Assembly (NCBI RefSeq): GCF_029502005.1
Contig: NZ_JAMQOT010000010.1
Span: forward strand, 1-64,000
From: Natrinema salsiterrestre
GTDB lineage: Archaea; Halobacteriota; Halobacteria; Halobacteriales; Natrialbaceae
DNA length: 64,000 nucleotides
Direction of reading: 5' to 3'
Below, in pieces: positions 35,243 through 43,836 of this stretch. The position numbers and the translations under genes were made by a program. The first letter of the stretch is position 1, and each line of letters begins with the position of its first letter. The notes under the pieces were generated by a model, which saw nothing but the letters and a program-made list of their open reading frames with translations, had not been told where the DNA came from and did no database searches.

Positions 35243-35806
35243 ATGAGTACAGATCGACCGATCCAAAGCGAGCAACACCAGGACTACCAACATGATTGTA
35301 ATAACACCAGTGACCGAGAGCAACGCTATTCCGGCGACATCGCTCGACTGAACGAGCACGAACTCGTCGCCATCGACGAGTGGCTGCCAGGCACGGAGCC
35401 AACACCGTACGAGATTGACCTCACCGATGGTTTTGAGTACCGCACTCGGTACTGGCGCTGCCGGAACTGCGGTCAAGAACGAAATCGTCGTGATGAGTTC
35501 ATCGATCACTGTGAGACGCCAGACCCACCAACTCTACTCGAGGCAGGTGGCTACTCGATCGAGGATTCGCGAACCCGGCGTGCATTAAGCGAGGAGATGG
35601 ACGTCCGGTTCGCCAGGGTGGGCTCCATCTACGAGGTCGTCAGCGAGAGCGGGAACACCTACGAGGTTAACGTTGAGACGGAGACGTGTACCTGCCCAGA
35701 TTGGAAACAACGCCAGCCCACCGGTGGTTGTAAGCATCTCAGACGTGTTGATCTCGAGATCCGAACTGGGATCATCCCCGCTCCAGATGGGACGTTCAAT
35801 CGATAA
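35243..35806 (+). CDS. SWIM zinc-finger protein
   Basis: A 187-residue protein with a first ribbon half CRNCGQERNRRDEFIDHC (residues 72-90) and a C-terminal SWIM finger TCTCPDWKQRQPTGGCKHL (about 151-170; CxC...CxH), a DNA- or protein-binding module. The N-terminal 45 residues are polar and probably unstructured. It follows a GC hairpin leader. SWIM proteins of this size are common on haloarchaeal plasmids; their partner is unknown. Confidence 0.8.
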   Translation: MSTDRPIQSEQHQDYQHDCNNTSDREQRYSGDIARLNEHELVAIDEWLPGTEPTPYEIDLTDGFEYRTRYWRCRNCGQERNRRDEFIDHCETPDPPTLLEAGGYSIEDSRTRRALSEEMDVRFARVGSIYEVVSESGNTYEVNVETETCTCPDWKQRQPTGGCKHLRRVDLEIRTGIIPAPDGTFNR

Positions 35807-35894
35807 CAGTAGTTAGCAAGACTATTTCTTTATCCAGTGTTGGTCAGGAAACTCGCGCTCAGTACAGGACAAGCAGTTACCGCAGAAGCCCGAA

Positions 35895-36335
35895 TCAGTC
35901 TTCTCGCATAACTGCTAACCGGAACTGGTCAAACGATCGAATTACCTCGACGAACTCGCCGGGATCGACCGGTTTTTTCAGGACTGCATCTTCGTCCGCA
36001 TCGTGATCGAGGTCATGGGATTCGATCAGGTCTTCATCCAGCCCAGTCAGGATTATCACCGGGACGTGATCCAGTTTCGGGTGATGTTTAATCTCGTGTA
36101 GAACGTCCTCACCGTCCACTCTCGGCAAGTTTAGGTCGAGTAGTACAATGTCCGGTCGGGGAGCGTCTTCGTACTCTTCGCGTCGATGAATGAAGTTGAG
36201 TGCTGCTTGCCCATCGGTGACGGCGTTGAGTTTGGTTGCGACGTTGCCCTCCGAGAAGGCTTCTTCAATGAGGCGAACATCACCCGGATTGTCTTCTACC
36301 AATAGTATTTCAGCCTCTGAAAGCCCACTATCCAT
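35895..36335 (-). CDS. Stand-alone receiver (CheY-like) response regulator
   Basis: A 146-residue single-domain receiver: acidic pair in LLVEDNPGDV, phospho-acceptor D67 (IVLLDLNLPR), T in ILTG and K in LKKPVDP, all in place. These haloarchaeal proteins (often next to PAS kinases) pass phosphate on or act by protein contact. ATG 36335 was chosen over 36425 because the receiver fold starts here. Candidate kinase partners in the window are at 33096 and 40540. Confidence 0.9.
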   Translation of the reverse strand: MDSGLSEAEILLVEDNPGDVRLIEEAFSEGNVATKLNAVTDGQAALNFIHRREEYEDAPRPDIVLLDLNLPRVDGEDVLHEIKHHPKLDHVPVIILTGLDEDLIESHDLDHDADEDAVLKKPVDPGEFVEVIRSFDQFRLAVMRED

Positions 36336-36533
36336 AGTATGACGATTCAGGTTAACGCGTATAAGGGATTCGGCGAGTGGCTTGTGTCGTATTTCACTTC
36401 TCCTATTTCCGATACAATCGTCCACTCGACCCAGTAGTTATCAATTAGTACAGAAAGCTTAGACACCGTCCAAGCAGAAAACCCCAAAACCTGTTGGCAC
36501 TATCTTTTCGGCTTCGCGGCTTGTTGCAGGCGT

Positions 36534-36833
36534 ATGGACGAGTTCCTCAGAATAGTATCAAACGGCCAGCGTCGCCAAACTCTTCTCGAATTACATGGCC
36601 GTTCTGTACAAGCAGATGGTGGTGTAACAATAGCAGACCCTACTGAGAATTGTACGGAAGAGTCGGAAATACAGTTATATCACAATCATCTTCCTCGATT
36701 GGCAGAGGGCGATTACATCGTTTGGAATCAAGATACAGGTGAGGTGAGAAAGAGGCCCAAATTTGATGAAATAAGGCCCCTTCTTGAACTTCTTGATAGT
36801 CACGCTGATGAATTGCCTGAGAATCGGATCTGA
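36534..36833 (+). CDS. DUF7344-type regulator
   Basis: A 99-residue protein related to the one at 6869: FLRIVSNGQRRQTLLEL, then IQLYHNHLPRLAEGDYIVWNQDTGEV, the conserved HLPRLxxxxYIxW segment. It probably belongs to the same phospho-signalling network as the nearby receiver. TATA-like DNA upstream is weak (TATCTTTTCG). Confidence 0.65.
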   Translation: MDEFLRIVSNGQRRQTLLELHGRSVQADGGVTIADPTENCTEESEIQLYHNHLPRLAEGDYIVWNQDTGEVRKRPKFDEIRPLLELLDSHADELPENRI

Positions 36834-37303
36834 AGGGACATGTAAGCCTATCTGCTGGTGTTCAGTACGCAGACATAGTTACCGGAAACACTGTGTCCGA
36901 GAATCAGAGTGGGGTCGGGCAGGAGATTGTGAACTAGCGGTAAGACAGGTAACTCACCTATCGTTTCGCAAAAGAATGAGCCGCCCGCGAGAGTGGAGCT
37001 CATTCACCTATCTCGGGAGTGACTTAGACACGGCTGCTTTCAACTATAATTCTCGAGACAATATGTAATGGAGGCCACTATCGTCAAAAGGTCTCCCCTC
37101 GAAAAAGCAAGCCCATCGAAGAAGGGTGGAATATTCACTACAAGTGACAGAGTTCCAGTGTCTCAGCGAAGGAAGTCAGCAGTCTGATTGTGAATATCGC
37201 ATCTGAGAATTGTTCGGTTGATGTATCAAATTCTCTCCTTTTTGGCAAGAGATACTGGACGGCTATCCCCCTTGTTGAATACACTTGATGTGTACGACAG
37301 CAT
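36834..37303. other. Non-coding region, nothing firm
   Basis: Frames in this 470-nt stretch have Cys/Trp/Arg-rich compositions unlike local proteins and no promoter. GAATGAGC (36974-36981) and GCTCATTC (36998-37005) form an 8-bp inverted repeat with a 16-nt spacer, of unknown meaning. Confidence 0.35.
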
Positions 37304-37474
37304 ATGGGTGACGAATCTGAAACTCGCATCGACAACCCGGAACAACTCTGCGATGCAATAGTTGAGATTGTAGACGAACTTGAAGATAATGAGATAATTG
37401 GAAAAGAGCGGGCATCTAAATTGCGATCAAAGATCTACCGCTCAGTTGATATCTCTGAAGAAGAGGTTGGATAA
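37304..37474 (+). CDS. 56-residue acidic protein
   Basis: Short frame beginning MGDESETRIDNPEQLCDAIVEIVDELED, then IGKERASKLRSKIYRS. The amphipathic helices and acidic/basic alternation look like a real haloarchaeal micro-protein. The ATG is preceded by TTGAATACAC, a weak TATA. No function. Confidence 0.45.
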   Translation: MGDESETRIDNPEQLCDAIVEIVDELEDNEIIGKERASKLRSKIYRSVDISEEEVG

Positions 37475-37541
37475 ATGCGCTACTTCGATACTGACGCGGA
37501 TATTTCTCTTTAAGCAGCCGTTTCACTCAATCAAAGATATT

Positions 37542-37736
37542 TCATATGTCTACGTCTTCAAGAACAGCCGTATCGTTACTAAGGATACGAAGATCTCCAT
37601 TCTCGCATGTGCAGCTGGTATCCAATCCGCACCCAATTGGCTGTATTTCGCCGTCGGGACCGAGACGTACTGCGTGAGCAGTCCCGCAGTTCTCACACAC
37701 TGCCGCTGCCCGTTGATTCTCCTCGTCTTCAACCAT
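37542..37736 (-). CDS. Cys-rich zinc-binding micro-protein
   Basis: A 64-residue protein with CENCG near residue 14 and CGLDTSCTC near residue 36, enough ligands for one zinc site. ATG 37736 was chosen because residues before it lack the acidic bias. It could be a nucleic-acid-binding zinc ribbon. Neighbours give no clue. Confidence 0.5.
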   Translation of the reverse strand: MVEDEENQRAAAVCENCGTAHAVRLGPDGEIQPIGCGLDTSCTCENGDLRILSNDTAVLEDVDI

Positions 37737-37932
37737 CTCGACTATACTTTGTGTGACGATCTGAGTTATACCCCTTCTATGAAGATAGAGAGATAGTGAA
37801 TCAGTGATCAGTTCGCACACGGAGTTACCGCTCAGCGGCAATACTCAGAATAGGCGATTTATAAGGCGATAATGACCAGTGTGTGTTGGCTCTGCCGTTT
37901 TCTCCCGTGGATGAGTATGGTGGGTGTAGATC

Positions 37933-38370
37933 ATGAGCAACACCAACACTGAAACGGGCCGCGATGCTGCGTCTACTCGGAACAGAGATACCCTCAACAC
38001 GGACACGATGCAGTGGGTGAGCGCGATCGTCGCCTTAGCCGGACTGGGACTCGTCGCCTACCCGTTCATATTTGAGTCCACGGAGGCGGCAATCTGGAAC
38101 GACACCCTCACAGGGACGGCGATCTTCCTGCTCTCCGGCTATAACTTCGTCCGCCTGTCGCGTGACCGGCTGGCGAGCGTCGGCGTCGCCTCGCTGGCCA
38201 CGCTACTCGGACTCTGGGCGCTCGTCTCACCAGCGGTTATCGAGATGGGAAGCAGTGAACTCGCAATGGCCACCGCCGCTGGCGGACTGATCGCAGCTGC
38301 CCTCTCAGCCTACAATGCCTATGCCAATAGCAAGGCTGATACCTCCGAACGCGCCCCCGCTCGCGCCTAA
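37933..38370 (+). CDS. SPW-repeat membrane protein
   Basis: A 145-residue membrane protein with four helices (about residues 27-47, 57-75, 82-103, 109-128). The middle contains AYPFIFESTEAAIWNDTLTGTAIFLLSGY, which matches the SPW repeat (helix, P-F, W-N-D, helix). SPW proteins occur in bacteria and haloarchaea with no known role. TTTATAAG at 37857-37864 is a good TATA box about 70 nt upstream. Confidence 0.75.
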   Translation: MSNTNTETGRDAASTRNRDTLNTDTMQWVSAIVALAGLGLVAYPFIFESTEAAIWNDTLTGTAIFLLSGYNFVRLSRDRLASVGVASLATLLGLWALVSPAVIEMGSSELAMATAAGGLIAAALSAYNAYANSKADTSERAPARA

Positions 38371-38584
38371 ATAAAATTACCAGTTTCCATCCCGGAGAGG
38401 GGAGAACGTATTCGATATTCTTGACGACGAAGAGAATGTAGAGAGACTATGCTGTTTCAGCTCTGTCAAACCCTCTTCTTTCTATACCTAATCTAATGGA
38501 ACTACTGCTCACTACGCATCTGTAGTTGTCGAATCAGGAAATTCGGTTTCAGAACCAATTCTAAATAAAGAAATAGTGCTACTA

Positions 38585-38720
38585 TCTACTAATGAATTAC
38601 AGTTAAACTGGTCATTCGCTCAATATAGTTTCTTGCCCCTAGAGGGGTACGGGGGCTCGACTGAAGCCCACCGCAGCAATCCATGCGAACAACTGGTGTA
38701 GCAACAGCGTCGCCAGACGT
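38585..38720 (+). repeat. Dispersed 130-bp segment, copy A (with hairpin leader copy 3)
   Basis: This segment matches 42767-42895 at about three bases in four. It contains the hairpin TGCCCC-TAGA-GGGGTA (38634-38649), then GACTGAAGCCC, GCAATCCATGCGAACAACTG and ACAGCGTCGCCAGACG. Both copies lead into a short frame beginning MRTT that soon decays. Confidence 0.6.
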
Positions 38721-38958
38721 CCACCCCGATAATGACGATCCCGGCGTTGCAGAGTTCCAGCAAATCCAGAAGATGAAAGAGACGATGCTAGATGAGTTGA
38801 TCACCAACTTTCCCGGAACTTCGCTCGAGGAGCCAAATAGCATTGGAGATACTAATATCATCTCCACACCTCAAGGTAGAGGTACAGCAGGGCACCACAT
38901 CGATGCTCCCTCCCCCCGGACATCCTCCCCCCAAACATGCCCTGCTGGTCCTACTTGA
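38683..38958 (+). pseudogene. Truncated gene behind a hairpin leader
   Basis: The frame starts MRTTGVATASPDVHPDND, continues with a plausible helix (AEFQQIQKMKETMLDELIT) and then dissolves into Pro/Ser/His-rich sequence from about 38870. The first codons recur at 42862. It is probably a remnant whose 3' half was replaced. A further short coding-like piece (MVSEYYADDTN, about 39040-39108) follows. Confidence 0.4.
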
Positions 38959-39105
38959 GAACTAAAGCCGAAGCCACCACCATTCGAGAGTGCCGACGAG
39001 GTACTCGAGTGCTGAGGAAGACCGACCTCTAGGTCGAATGGTTAGCGAGTACTATGCGGATGATACGAACGCCCCACACATATCTGCCTGCCCAGACGAT
39101 GTCGG

Positions 39106-39372
39106 TTAATCAAATACCGAAGCGATTTCTTCGGTTGTAATCCGTAATTCCTCATCAAACTCAGCGATCACCGTATAGCCATTATATTGGAACTCGACTC
39201 GTCCCGACCGCTCTGCTCCATCTTTTTTTGACGCAAAAAGCCGCTCGAGTGCATCTGGATCGATTGCCTCGTAGAGAGGTGGAAGCTTTACTGGCTCAGT
39301 TCCCTCCATTTTTGCAATATGTTCGATTATCTTGGTAGATACGCCCCGTTTTACCCCGGAGTCTCCAAGCAT
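39106..39372 (-). CDS. HalOD1 output-domain protein
   Basis: An 88-residue stand-alone HalOD1 domain. VKLPPLYEAIDPDALERLF (residues about 28-46) and VEFQYNGYTVIAEFDEEL are the family signature; the copy at 6492 is its closest local relative. ATG 39372 is used; 39387 is an alternative. It probably relays a signal from a PAS kinase. Confidence 0.8.
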   Translation of the reverse strand: MLGDSGVKRGVSTKIIEHIAKMEGTEPVKLPPLYEAIDPDALERLFASKKDGAERSGRVEFQYNGYTVIAEFDEELRITTEEIASVFD

Positions 39373-39589
39373 ACCACCTCGTCCCACAGTAGTCTATTAA
39401 AAACTGTCGGCCTTAGAATTTCCATAGGACATATTCTAAAGAGGATTTACATCGGGTGACAACGGTGTTACCATACTATATGGGCAATAAGCTTACTTAT
39501 CAACACATGTGAAACAGAGTTGGCGAGGGATTGAGGATCTGATCACGCAGTCAGAATTCGATCCGCTTCGAGACATCACCAGAACTCGC

Positions 39590-39762
39590 CACCTCAAATC
39601 GGTCCACCGACGCCAATTGCCATATTGTCACTCGGTTCCGGACCATCACCCCCAGTCGAACACCCATTGACAGGGGGAACCAACGCTGGCACTCCCTCCC
39701 CCCGTCAGCGTTTCTGTGCAGTATCAGGACTTTATCACTATCCATACAAATAGTCAGAGGCA
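39590..39762 (+). repeat. Leader repeat, diverged copy
   Basis: Shares ATTGCCATATTGTCAC, an ACACCCATTGAC block and a hairpin with 7370-7642, but the stem is now AACGCTGGC/GTCAGCGTT (39690-39716 region) instead of CGCCGACA/TGTCGGCG. The arms changed together and still pair, with one G-T. TTTATCACTAT near 39731 may be the TATA box. Confidence 0.6.
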
Positions 39763-40020
39763 ATGTTCACTGACCAGCATCGCGATGATCTCCTCACTGC
39801 CGTCGCCTTAGCCGAGTTTTCGTATCGGCGGCAGAGAGACACTCCACGTCTGGATGCGCGATCCTGGCAACTCGCGGTCAATCACCTTTCGAAGTACGGA
39901 ATTGAGCCTTACGAAGCGGTCGATGCACTCAGAGCCGATGATAAACGGAATGCCGACGCTGAATTTGAAATACGAACCGAGATGATCGACGCACCGATTC
40001 GTGAAGGGCCTGAACCTTGA
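39763..40020 (+). CDS. Small protein, four-member local family
   Basis: An 85-residue protein, the longest family member. DDLLTAVALAEFSYRRQ, then DARSWQLAVNHLSKYGIEPYEAVDA aligns with the 7643 product, followed by an extra 27 residues (ADDKRNADAEFEIRTEM...). Helical, no Cys. The leader repeat upstream is conserved in layout, so it is probably expressed under the same control as its relatives. Function unknown. Confidence 0.7.
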   Translation: MFTDQHRDDLLTAVALAEFSYRRQRDTPRLDARSWQLAVNHLSKYGIEPYEAVDALRADDKRNADAEFEIRTEMIDAPIREGPEP

Positions 40021-40539
40021 TCGAATAAACCACGACAACACTGGCGATGCAAACACCTGATCGACAGCTCGTCAGGGGTAAATCTAAACGGAAAGCAGCA
40101 CGAGTTCCCCGCCCCACTGTGGGTGGGGGTCAAGCGGGTACGCTTTGCTGCACAATCCATGTGTTCAAGTCATTGCAGAAGCATATTTACAGCACGGGAG
40201 CCACGTTATCTGCCTCGCAAAACACCCGCCAGGGTTGCGCCGGGCTGTGTCGGGCGGTGGTGAAGCCGCCGAACTCCACGGACACGCCACCTACGGCGGC
40301 ACTAGACGTCCTCTAGTGCGGTAGGATTTACGGCGTGTTTGTGTGTTACTGCTCCTACACGACCTGTTCAGGAAGTGTGGAGGGAATTAAATTCACCTGC
40401 CACCGTTACGCTTCCTATTAGGAGAGGGCAAACGGCGAAGGCCCGCGCCACCGCGTGCGGGTACTTCACACAGGGCCCATAGAGAGCGTTCATTAAAGCG
40501 TAATCTCTGGGCTGTTCAGATCCCCCCGGAGCAGGCGAT
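40021..40539. other. Structured non-coding region
   Basis: Over 500 nt with no credible gene, yet GC-rich and full of paired segments: the long hairpin at 40283-40337, CCTATTAGG near 40412 and CCCGC...GCGGG near 40443-40462. It could be the end of an IS200/IS605-type element, whose right ends carry such hairpins, or an RNA gene. I could not match it to RNase P, SRP or tRNA. Confidence 0.4.
40283..40337. other. Long three-stem hairpin
   Basis: CACGCC pairs with GGCGTG at the base, CCTAC with GTAGG in the middle, and GCACTAGA with TCTAGTGC at the tip around a 5-nt loop. Nineteen base pairs in 55 nt is far beyond chance for plain intergenic DNA. It may be an RNA stem or a transposon-end hairpin. 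Confidence 0.6.
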
Positions 40540-42597
40540 TCACTGTGGGTTCTGAAGCGTCAAAGAGAACCTCGCGCCACCACTCGGTGTCGAGTCGACC
40601 CAGATCTCGCCCCCGTGGCGCTCAACAATTCGCTTACACAGCGCGAGTCCGATCCCTGTGCCGGCGTGTTCTTCCTGGGTGTGGAGCCGCTCGAACACCT
40701 CGAAGATGCGCTCTTGATTCTCGGGATCGATCCCGATGCCCTCGTCGGTGACCGATAGGGTCCATTCGTCACCGGACCCCGTGGCCGAAACGTTGGCGTG
40801 GGGCGGTTCGTCGCCGCTGTACTCGATAGCGTTCTTGAGCAGGTTCTGGAACAGCTGACGGAGCTGACTGGCGTCGCCCTCGACCGTCGGGAGTTCCTCG
40901 ACTGTAATCTCCGCGTCATGCTCCTCGATCGGGATCTGGAGATCAGCCATCACGTTTTCAAGGACGTCATTCAGGTCAACAGGTTCAAATGGCTCTCCCT
41001 CTGTCTCGACACGCGAGTACTCGAGAAGTCCGTCAATCATCGCACGCATCCGTTCTGCCCCGTCGACGGCGAACTCGATGAACTCGCGGCCGTCCTCATC
41101 GAGATCGTCGACGTACCGGTGCTCAATCAACTGGAGATAACTGGAGACCATCCGTAGTGGTTCCTGAAGATCGTGGGAGGCGGCGTAGGCGAACTGTTCG
41201 AGTCGTTCATTCGACTCTTCGAGCTTTCGCTCGTAGGTCTTCTGTTCGGTAATGTCACGAGCGACGCCGATCACCCGCGTTGGACCGTCATCGTCCTGGA
41301 TCGGATAACCGGGAGCTTCGATCCATCGCACCTCCCCGTCCCGGACAATGCGAATCTCTTCGGATTTCGGCTCGCCCGTCTCGAGGGCCTTCTCGATACC
41401 CTCTCGTACCGTCTGTCTATCCTCCGGATGGATCACCTCGACGAAGTCCTCCCATGTCTCGACGGTCGTTCCGTAAAGCGACTCCGCCGAGGGGTAAAAC
41501 GACGCCCGGTCCTCGTCGACGTTCCAGTCCCAGACGACCGCGTCGGTGGCATTGAGCGCGAACTCCATCCGTTCTCGGACATGCTGAAGTTCACGTTCGC
41601 GCTCTTTGCGGCCAGTGATGTCTCGAAAGTAAACAGACATTCCCGACTCGATGGGGTACCCTCGGACCTCCACCCAGATATCAAGTACATTCGAAAAATA
41701 CTCTAGCTCCAGCGGTTCATTAGCCGCCATTGCTTCCTCGGCCATCTCGCGGGGGTGTTCATCGGCGATCTCGTAGAGAACATCCCAGACACGAGCCCCC
41801 AGGAGTTCCTCCGGGGGCAACTGGACCAAGTCGGCAGTCTGGTCGTTGACGTAGGTGATATTCCACTCATTGTCGAGGGCCATGAACGCCTCGTCGACTC
41901 GCTTAAAGATTTCATCACGTTCCGCCTCGAGTTCGTCCCGCTGCCGTTCGAGCTTCTCGGCCTGTTCCTCTAGTTGTTGCTCGTACTCGCGGCGGTCAGT
42001 CATGTCTCGTGTGACCTTCGTGAATCCCCGGAGTTCTCCCTCGTCGTCCCGGATAGCGGTGAGCGTCACGTTCGCCCAGAACCGCGAGCCGTCTGCACGG
42101 ACCCGCCACCCCTCATCTTCGATCCGGCCATCTGCCACTACATCCTCAAGGTTCTGCTCCGGTACGTCATCGGCGATGTCCTCGTCAGTGTAGAACGTCG
42201 AAAAGTGTTTGCCCAGGATTTCGTCTTCTGAGTAACCTTTGATCCGATCGGCTCCCTCGTTCCAGCTCACGATGTTGCCGTCGGGACCGAGCAAGAAGAT
42301 GGCGTAATCCGTGACGGCACTCACGAAGGCCCGGAACTGTTCTTCACCCGGCTGCCGGCTACTCGATAGCTGTCTCTGGGGTTTCCACCAGACCCTGTCC
42401 GAACCGTTTCCTTGCTTGGTTCGAATCTCCCCTCGGTCGACGAGCTCTTCCAGACAGCACTTGACGACTTGCGGGGGGCACTCCAGTGCTTCCGAGATCT
42501 CCTCAGTAAAGAATGGCGTCGACGGGCAGGGTGTTTGACTGAGGAACCTCCGGATATCGTCTCTCGTCACGTTCTGTGTTGGCCCCTGAGATCCCAT
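40540..42597 (-). CDS. Winged-helix/PAS multi-sensor histidine kinase
   Basis: A 685-residue soluble kinase. The N-terminal about 70 residues (TRDDIRRFLSQ, EEISEALECPPQVVKCCLEEL, IRTKQGNGSDRVWW) form a winged-helix module seldom fused to kinases outside haloarchaea. Three PAS domains follow (about 85-205, 230-335 and 340-455), then the H-box YAASHDLQEPLRMVSSYLQL, N-box NLLKNAIEYSG and G-boxes DEGIGIDPEN and GTGIGLAL. The tail ends in a normal catalytic core. A likely partner is the receiver at 35895. Confidence 0.9.
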   Translation of the reverse strand: MGSQGPTQNVTRDDIRRFLSQTPCPSTPFFTEEISEALECPPQVVKCCLEELVDRGEIRTKQGNGSDRVWWKPQRQLSSSRQPGEEQFRAFVSAVTDYAIFLLGPDGNIVSWNEGADRIKGYSEDEILGKHFSTFYTDEDIADDVPEQNLEDVVADGRIEDEGWRVRADGSRFWANVTLTAIRDDEGELRGFTKVTRDMTDRREYEQQLEEQAEKLERQRDELEAERDEIFKRVDEAFMALDNEWNITYVNDQTADLVQLPPEELLGARVWDVLYEIADEHPREMAEEAMAANEPLELEYFSNVLDIWVEVRGYPIESGMSVYFRDITGRKERERELQHVRERMEFALNATDAVVWDWNVDEDRASFYPSAESLYGTTVETWEDFVEVIHPEDRQTVREGIEKALETGEPKSEEIRIVRDGEVRWIEAPGYPIQDDDGPTRVIGVARDITEQKTYERKLEESNERLEQFAYAASHDLQEPLRMVSSYLQLIEHRYVDDLDEDGREFIEFAVDGAERMRAMIDGLLEYSRVETEGEPFEPVDLNDVLENVMADLQIPIEEHDAEITVEELPTVEGDASQLRQLFQNLLKNAIEYSGDEPPHANVSATGSGDEWTLSVTDEGIGIDPENQERIFEVFERLHTQEEHAGTGIGLALCKRIVERHGGEIWVDSTPSGGARFSLTLQNPQ

Positions 42598-43090
42598 TAC
42601 CTTCGAATCTCATCGTGAACCCATAAGCGCTTGGCGTTCCCAAACAATGGCTTCCACATCTATCCCGTTATAGTGTGAAAACCCACTATGTATTTGGTAC
42701 GACTTTCTAGATATTTTCAGATATTAGGAAATTCCCTGGCAGTCAATACACAGCTGTAATATCTATTGAGCAACTGTGAGTTGAACTGGTCGTCCGCTTG
42801 AGATGGTTTGTCGCCCCCAGGAGGGGTGCGGGGGCCCGACTGAAGCCCGCCGTAGCAATCCATGCGAACAACTGATGCAACAACAGCGTCGCCAGACGCG
42901 GAAACGACTCAGTTCCTGAAGCGAGGTATCGCCAGATGACCAACCGCAACGCGTGTCGGATGCCGGGTTGTTCGGCACCCACTCGCGATCAGGCAGGATA
43001 CGCTCGCTGATTCTGTTCGGACAGCTGTGAGGTCCGATACGAACACCTGCAGGCGGACGCTCGAGATGCGGCTCAGGAGGCTATACCCTG
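42598..43090. other. Intergenic region with repeat copy B and hairpin leader copy 4
   Basis: The first half is AT-rich promoter-like DNA for the kinase. The second half holds the dispersed 130-bp segment (42767-42895) and the hairpin CGCCCC-CAGGA-GGGGTG (42812-42828, one G-T pair). It leads into a 25-codon remnant at 42862. Confidence 0.5.
42862..42939 (+). pseudogene. 25-codon remnant behind a hairpin leader
   Basis: Frame MRTTDATTASPDAETTQF then a stop at 42937-42939. The first dozen codons equal those of the longer remnant at 38683, so both descend from one leader-plus-gene unit. Confidence 0.4.
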
Positions 43091-43291
43091 ATGCTCGGGC
43101 AGATCGACCACCGCGGCAAGCGCTTCACGATCGATGACAACGATATCGGAGATGACGGGAGAATTGACCGCTGTCGTCGGGCAGACACCCTCGGACGACA
43201 GGCCAAGCGAGAGTGTCGCGAACTCGAGCGTGCGAAAGCGGTCGCTGGTCCAGCCGGTGCGAATCCCGACGTCGAGGTACTCGATCGATGA
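43091..43291 (+). CDS. Small basic hypothetical protein
   Basis: A 66-residue protein (GQIDHRGKRFTIDDNDIGDDGRID, then a charged helix RQAKRECRELERAKAVAG). It overlaps the next gene by 4 nt (ATGA), so the two are cotranslated. The ORF may be the 3' part of a larger former gene, since the DNA before it also has coding character. Function unknown. Confidence 0.45.
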   Translation: MLGQIDHRGKRFTIDDNDIGDDGRIDRCRRADTLGRQAKRECRELERAKAVAGPAGANPDVEVLDR

Positions 43292-43593
43292 CGCCAGAGG
43301 TGCCCGATCCACAGGAGGCTCCTGAGTTCGACCGGGCTCTCGGTGTCGACGATCCGGTTCCCGACTCGGAGGACGGTGATCAGAAAAATCACCCAGAACG
43401 TGGCGCCGTGGATGGTACGCAGATTCACGGTGGCGATCTGTATGAGGCACTCCTCGAGGCCAACCAGGCTCTTAGAGAGATCAACGAACACCTTCCCGAG
43501 CCACTGACGCTCAACAGGTCACTCACCGAACTACGCGCCACTGCAGACGCGTATGTTCGGCTCGATTCTGAGCACTGCAGTGGTGGGGACTAA
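43288..43593 (+). CDS. Hypothetical plasmid protein
   Basis: A 101-residue acidic protein with a disordered N-terminus and a helical C-terminal half (LYEALLEANQALREINEHL, RSLTELRATADAYVRL). ATG 43288 overlaps the previous stop. Similar small helical proteins occur near plasmid toxin-antitoxin or replication genes, but no family is recognised. Confidence 0.5.
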   Translation: MTPEVPDPQEAPEFDRALGVDDPVPDSEDGDQKNHPERGAVDGTQIHGGDLYEALLEANQALREINEHLPEPLTLNRSLTELRATADAYVRLDSEHCSGGD

Positions 43594-43687
43594 GTCACCG
43601 TACGTAGCGTAGCCGCTTCTTGGAGGTCGGTCCCTGTCTCTCTGGGCTTGTGTTCTTTTCTACAGTTCTGTGGAAGAGGACCTGTCC

Positions 43688-43728
43688 TTAACCAACGATA
43701 CCGAGAGTTATCTCAAATCGTTGGTTAA
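43688..43728. promoter_or_regulatory. TTAACCAAC palindrome, copy 2
   Basis: TTAACCAACGAT (43688-43699) and ATCGTTGGTTAA (43717-43728) form a perfect 12-bp inverted repeat with a 17-nt spacer. The inner three pairs differ from copy 1 yet remain complementary. It lies in front of the 43837 operon, about 60 nt before its hairpin leader. Confidence 0.65.
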
Positions 43729-43788
43729 TACTCTCAGCATTTGGGCTCTACCTCATTACCCTATCTGCTACTGACGATGAGTCTGTCG

Positions 43789-43822
43789 GCGCCGTGAGGC
43801 GCGAGGCGCGCTCTCGCGTGCC
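43789..43822 (+). promoter_or_regulatory. GC hairpin leader element, copy 5
   Basis: GCGCC-GTGA-GGCGC (43789-43802) is followed by a second small hairpin GGCGCG-CTCT-CGCGTGCC, ending 14 nt before ATG 43837. The T-rich tract before it (GTCTGTCG) is weaker than in other copies. Confidence 0.5.
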
Positions 43823-43836
43823 CAGCACGGTTCACC

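Noticed and set aside
36784-37068. 94-codon frame after the DUF7344 gene
   Set aside because: Rich in Cys, Trp and Arg, overlaps a real gene end, and has no promoter or relative.
40021-40539. RNase P, SRP RNA or a tRNA gene
   Set aside because: None of the conserved blocks of these RNAs could be found; only unassigned hairpins.
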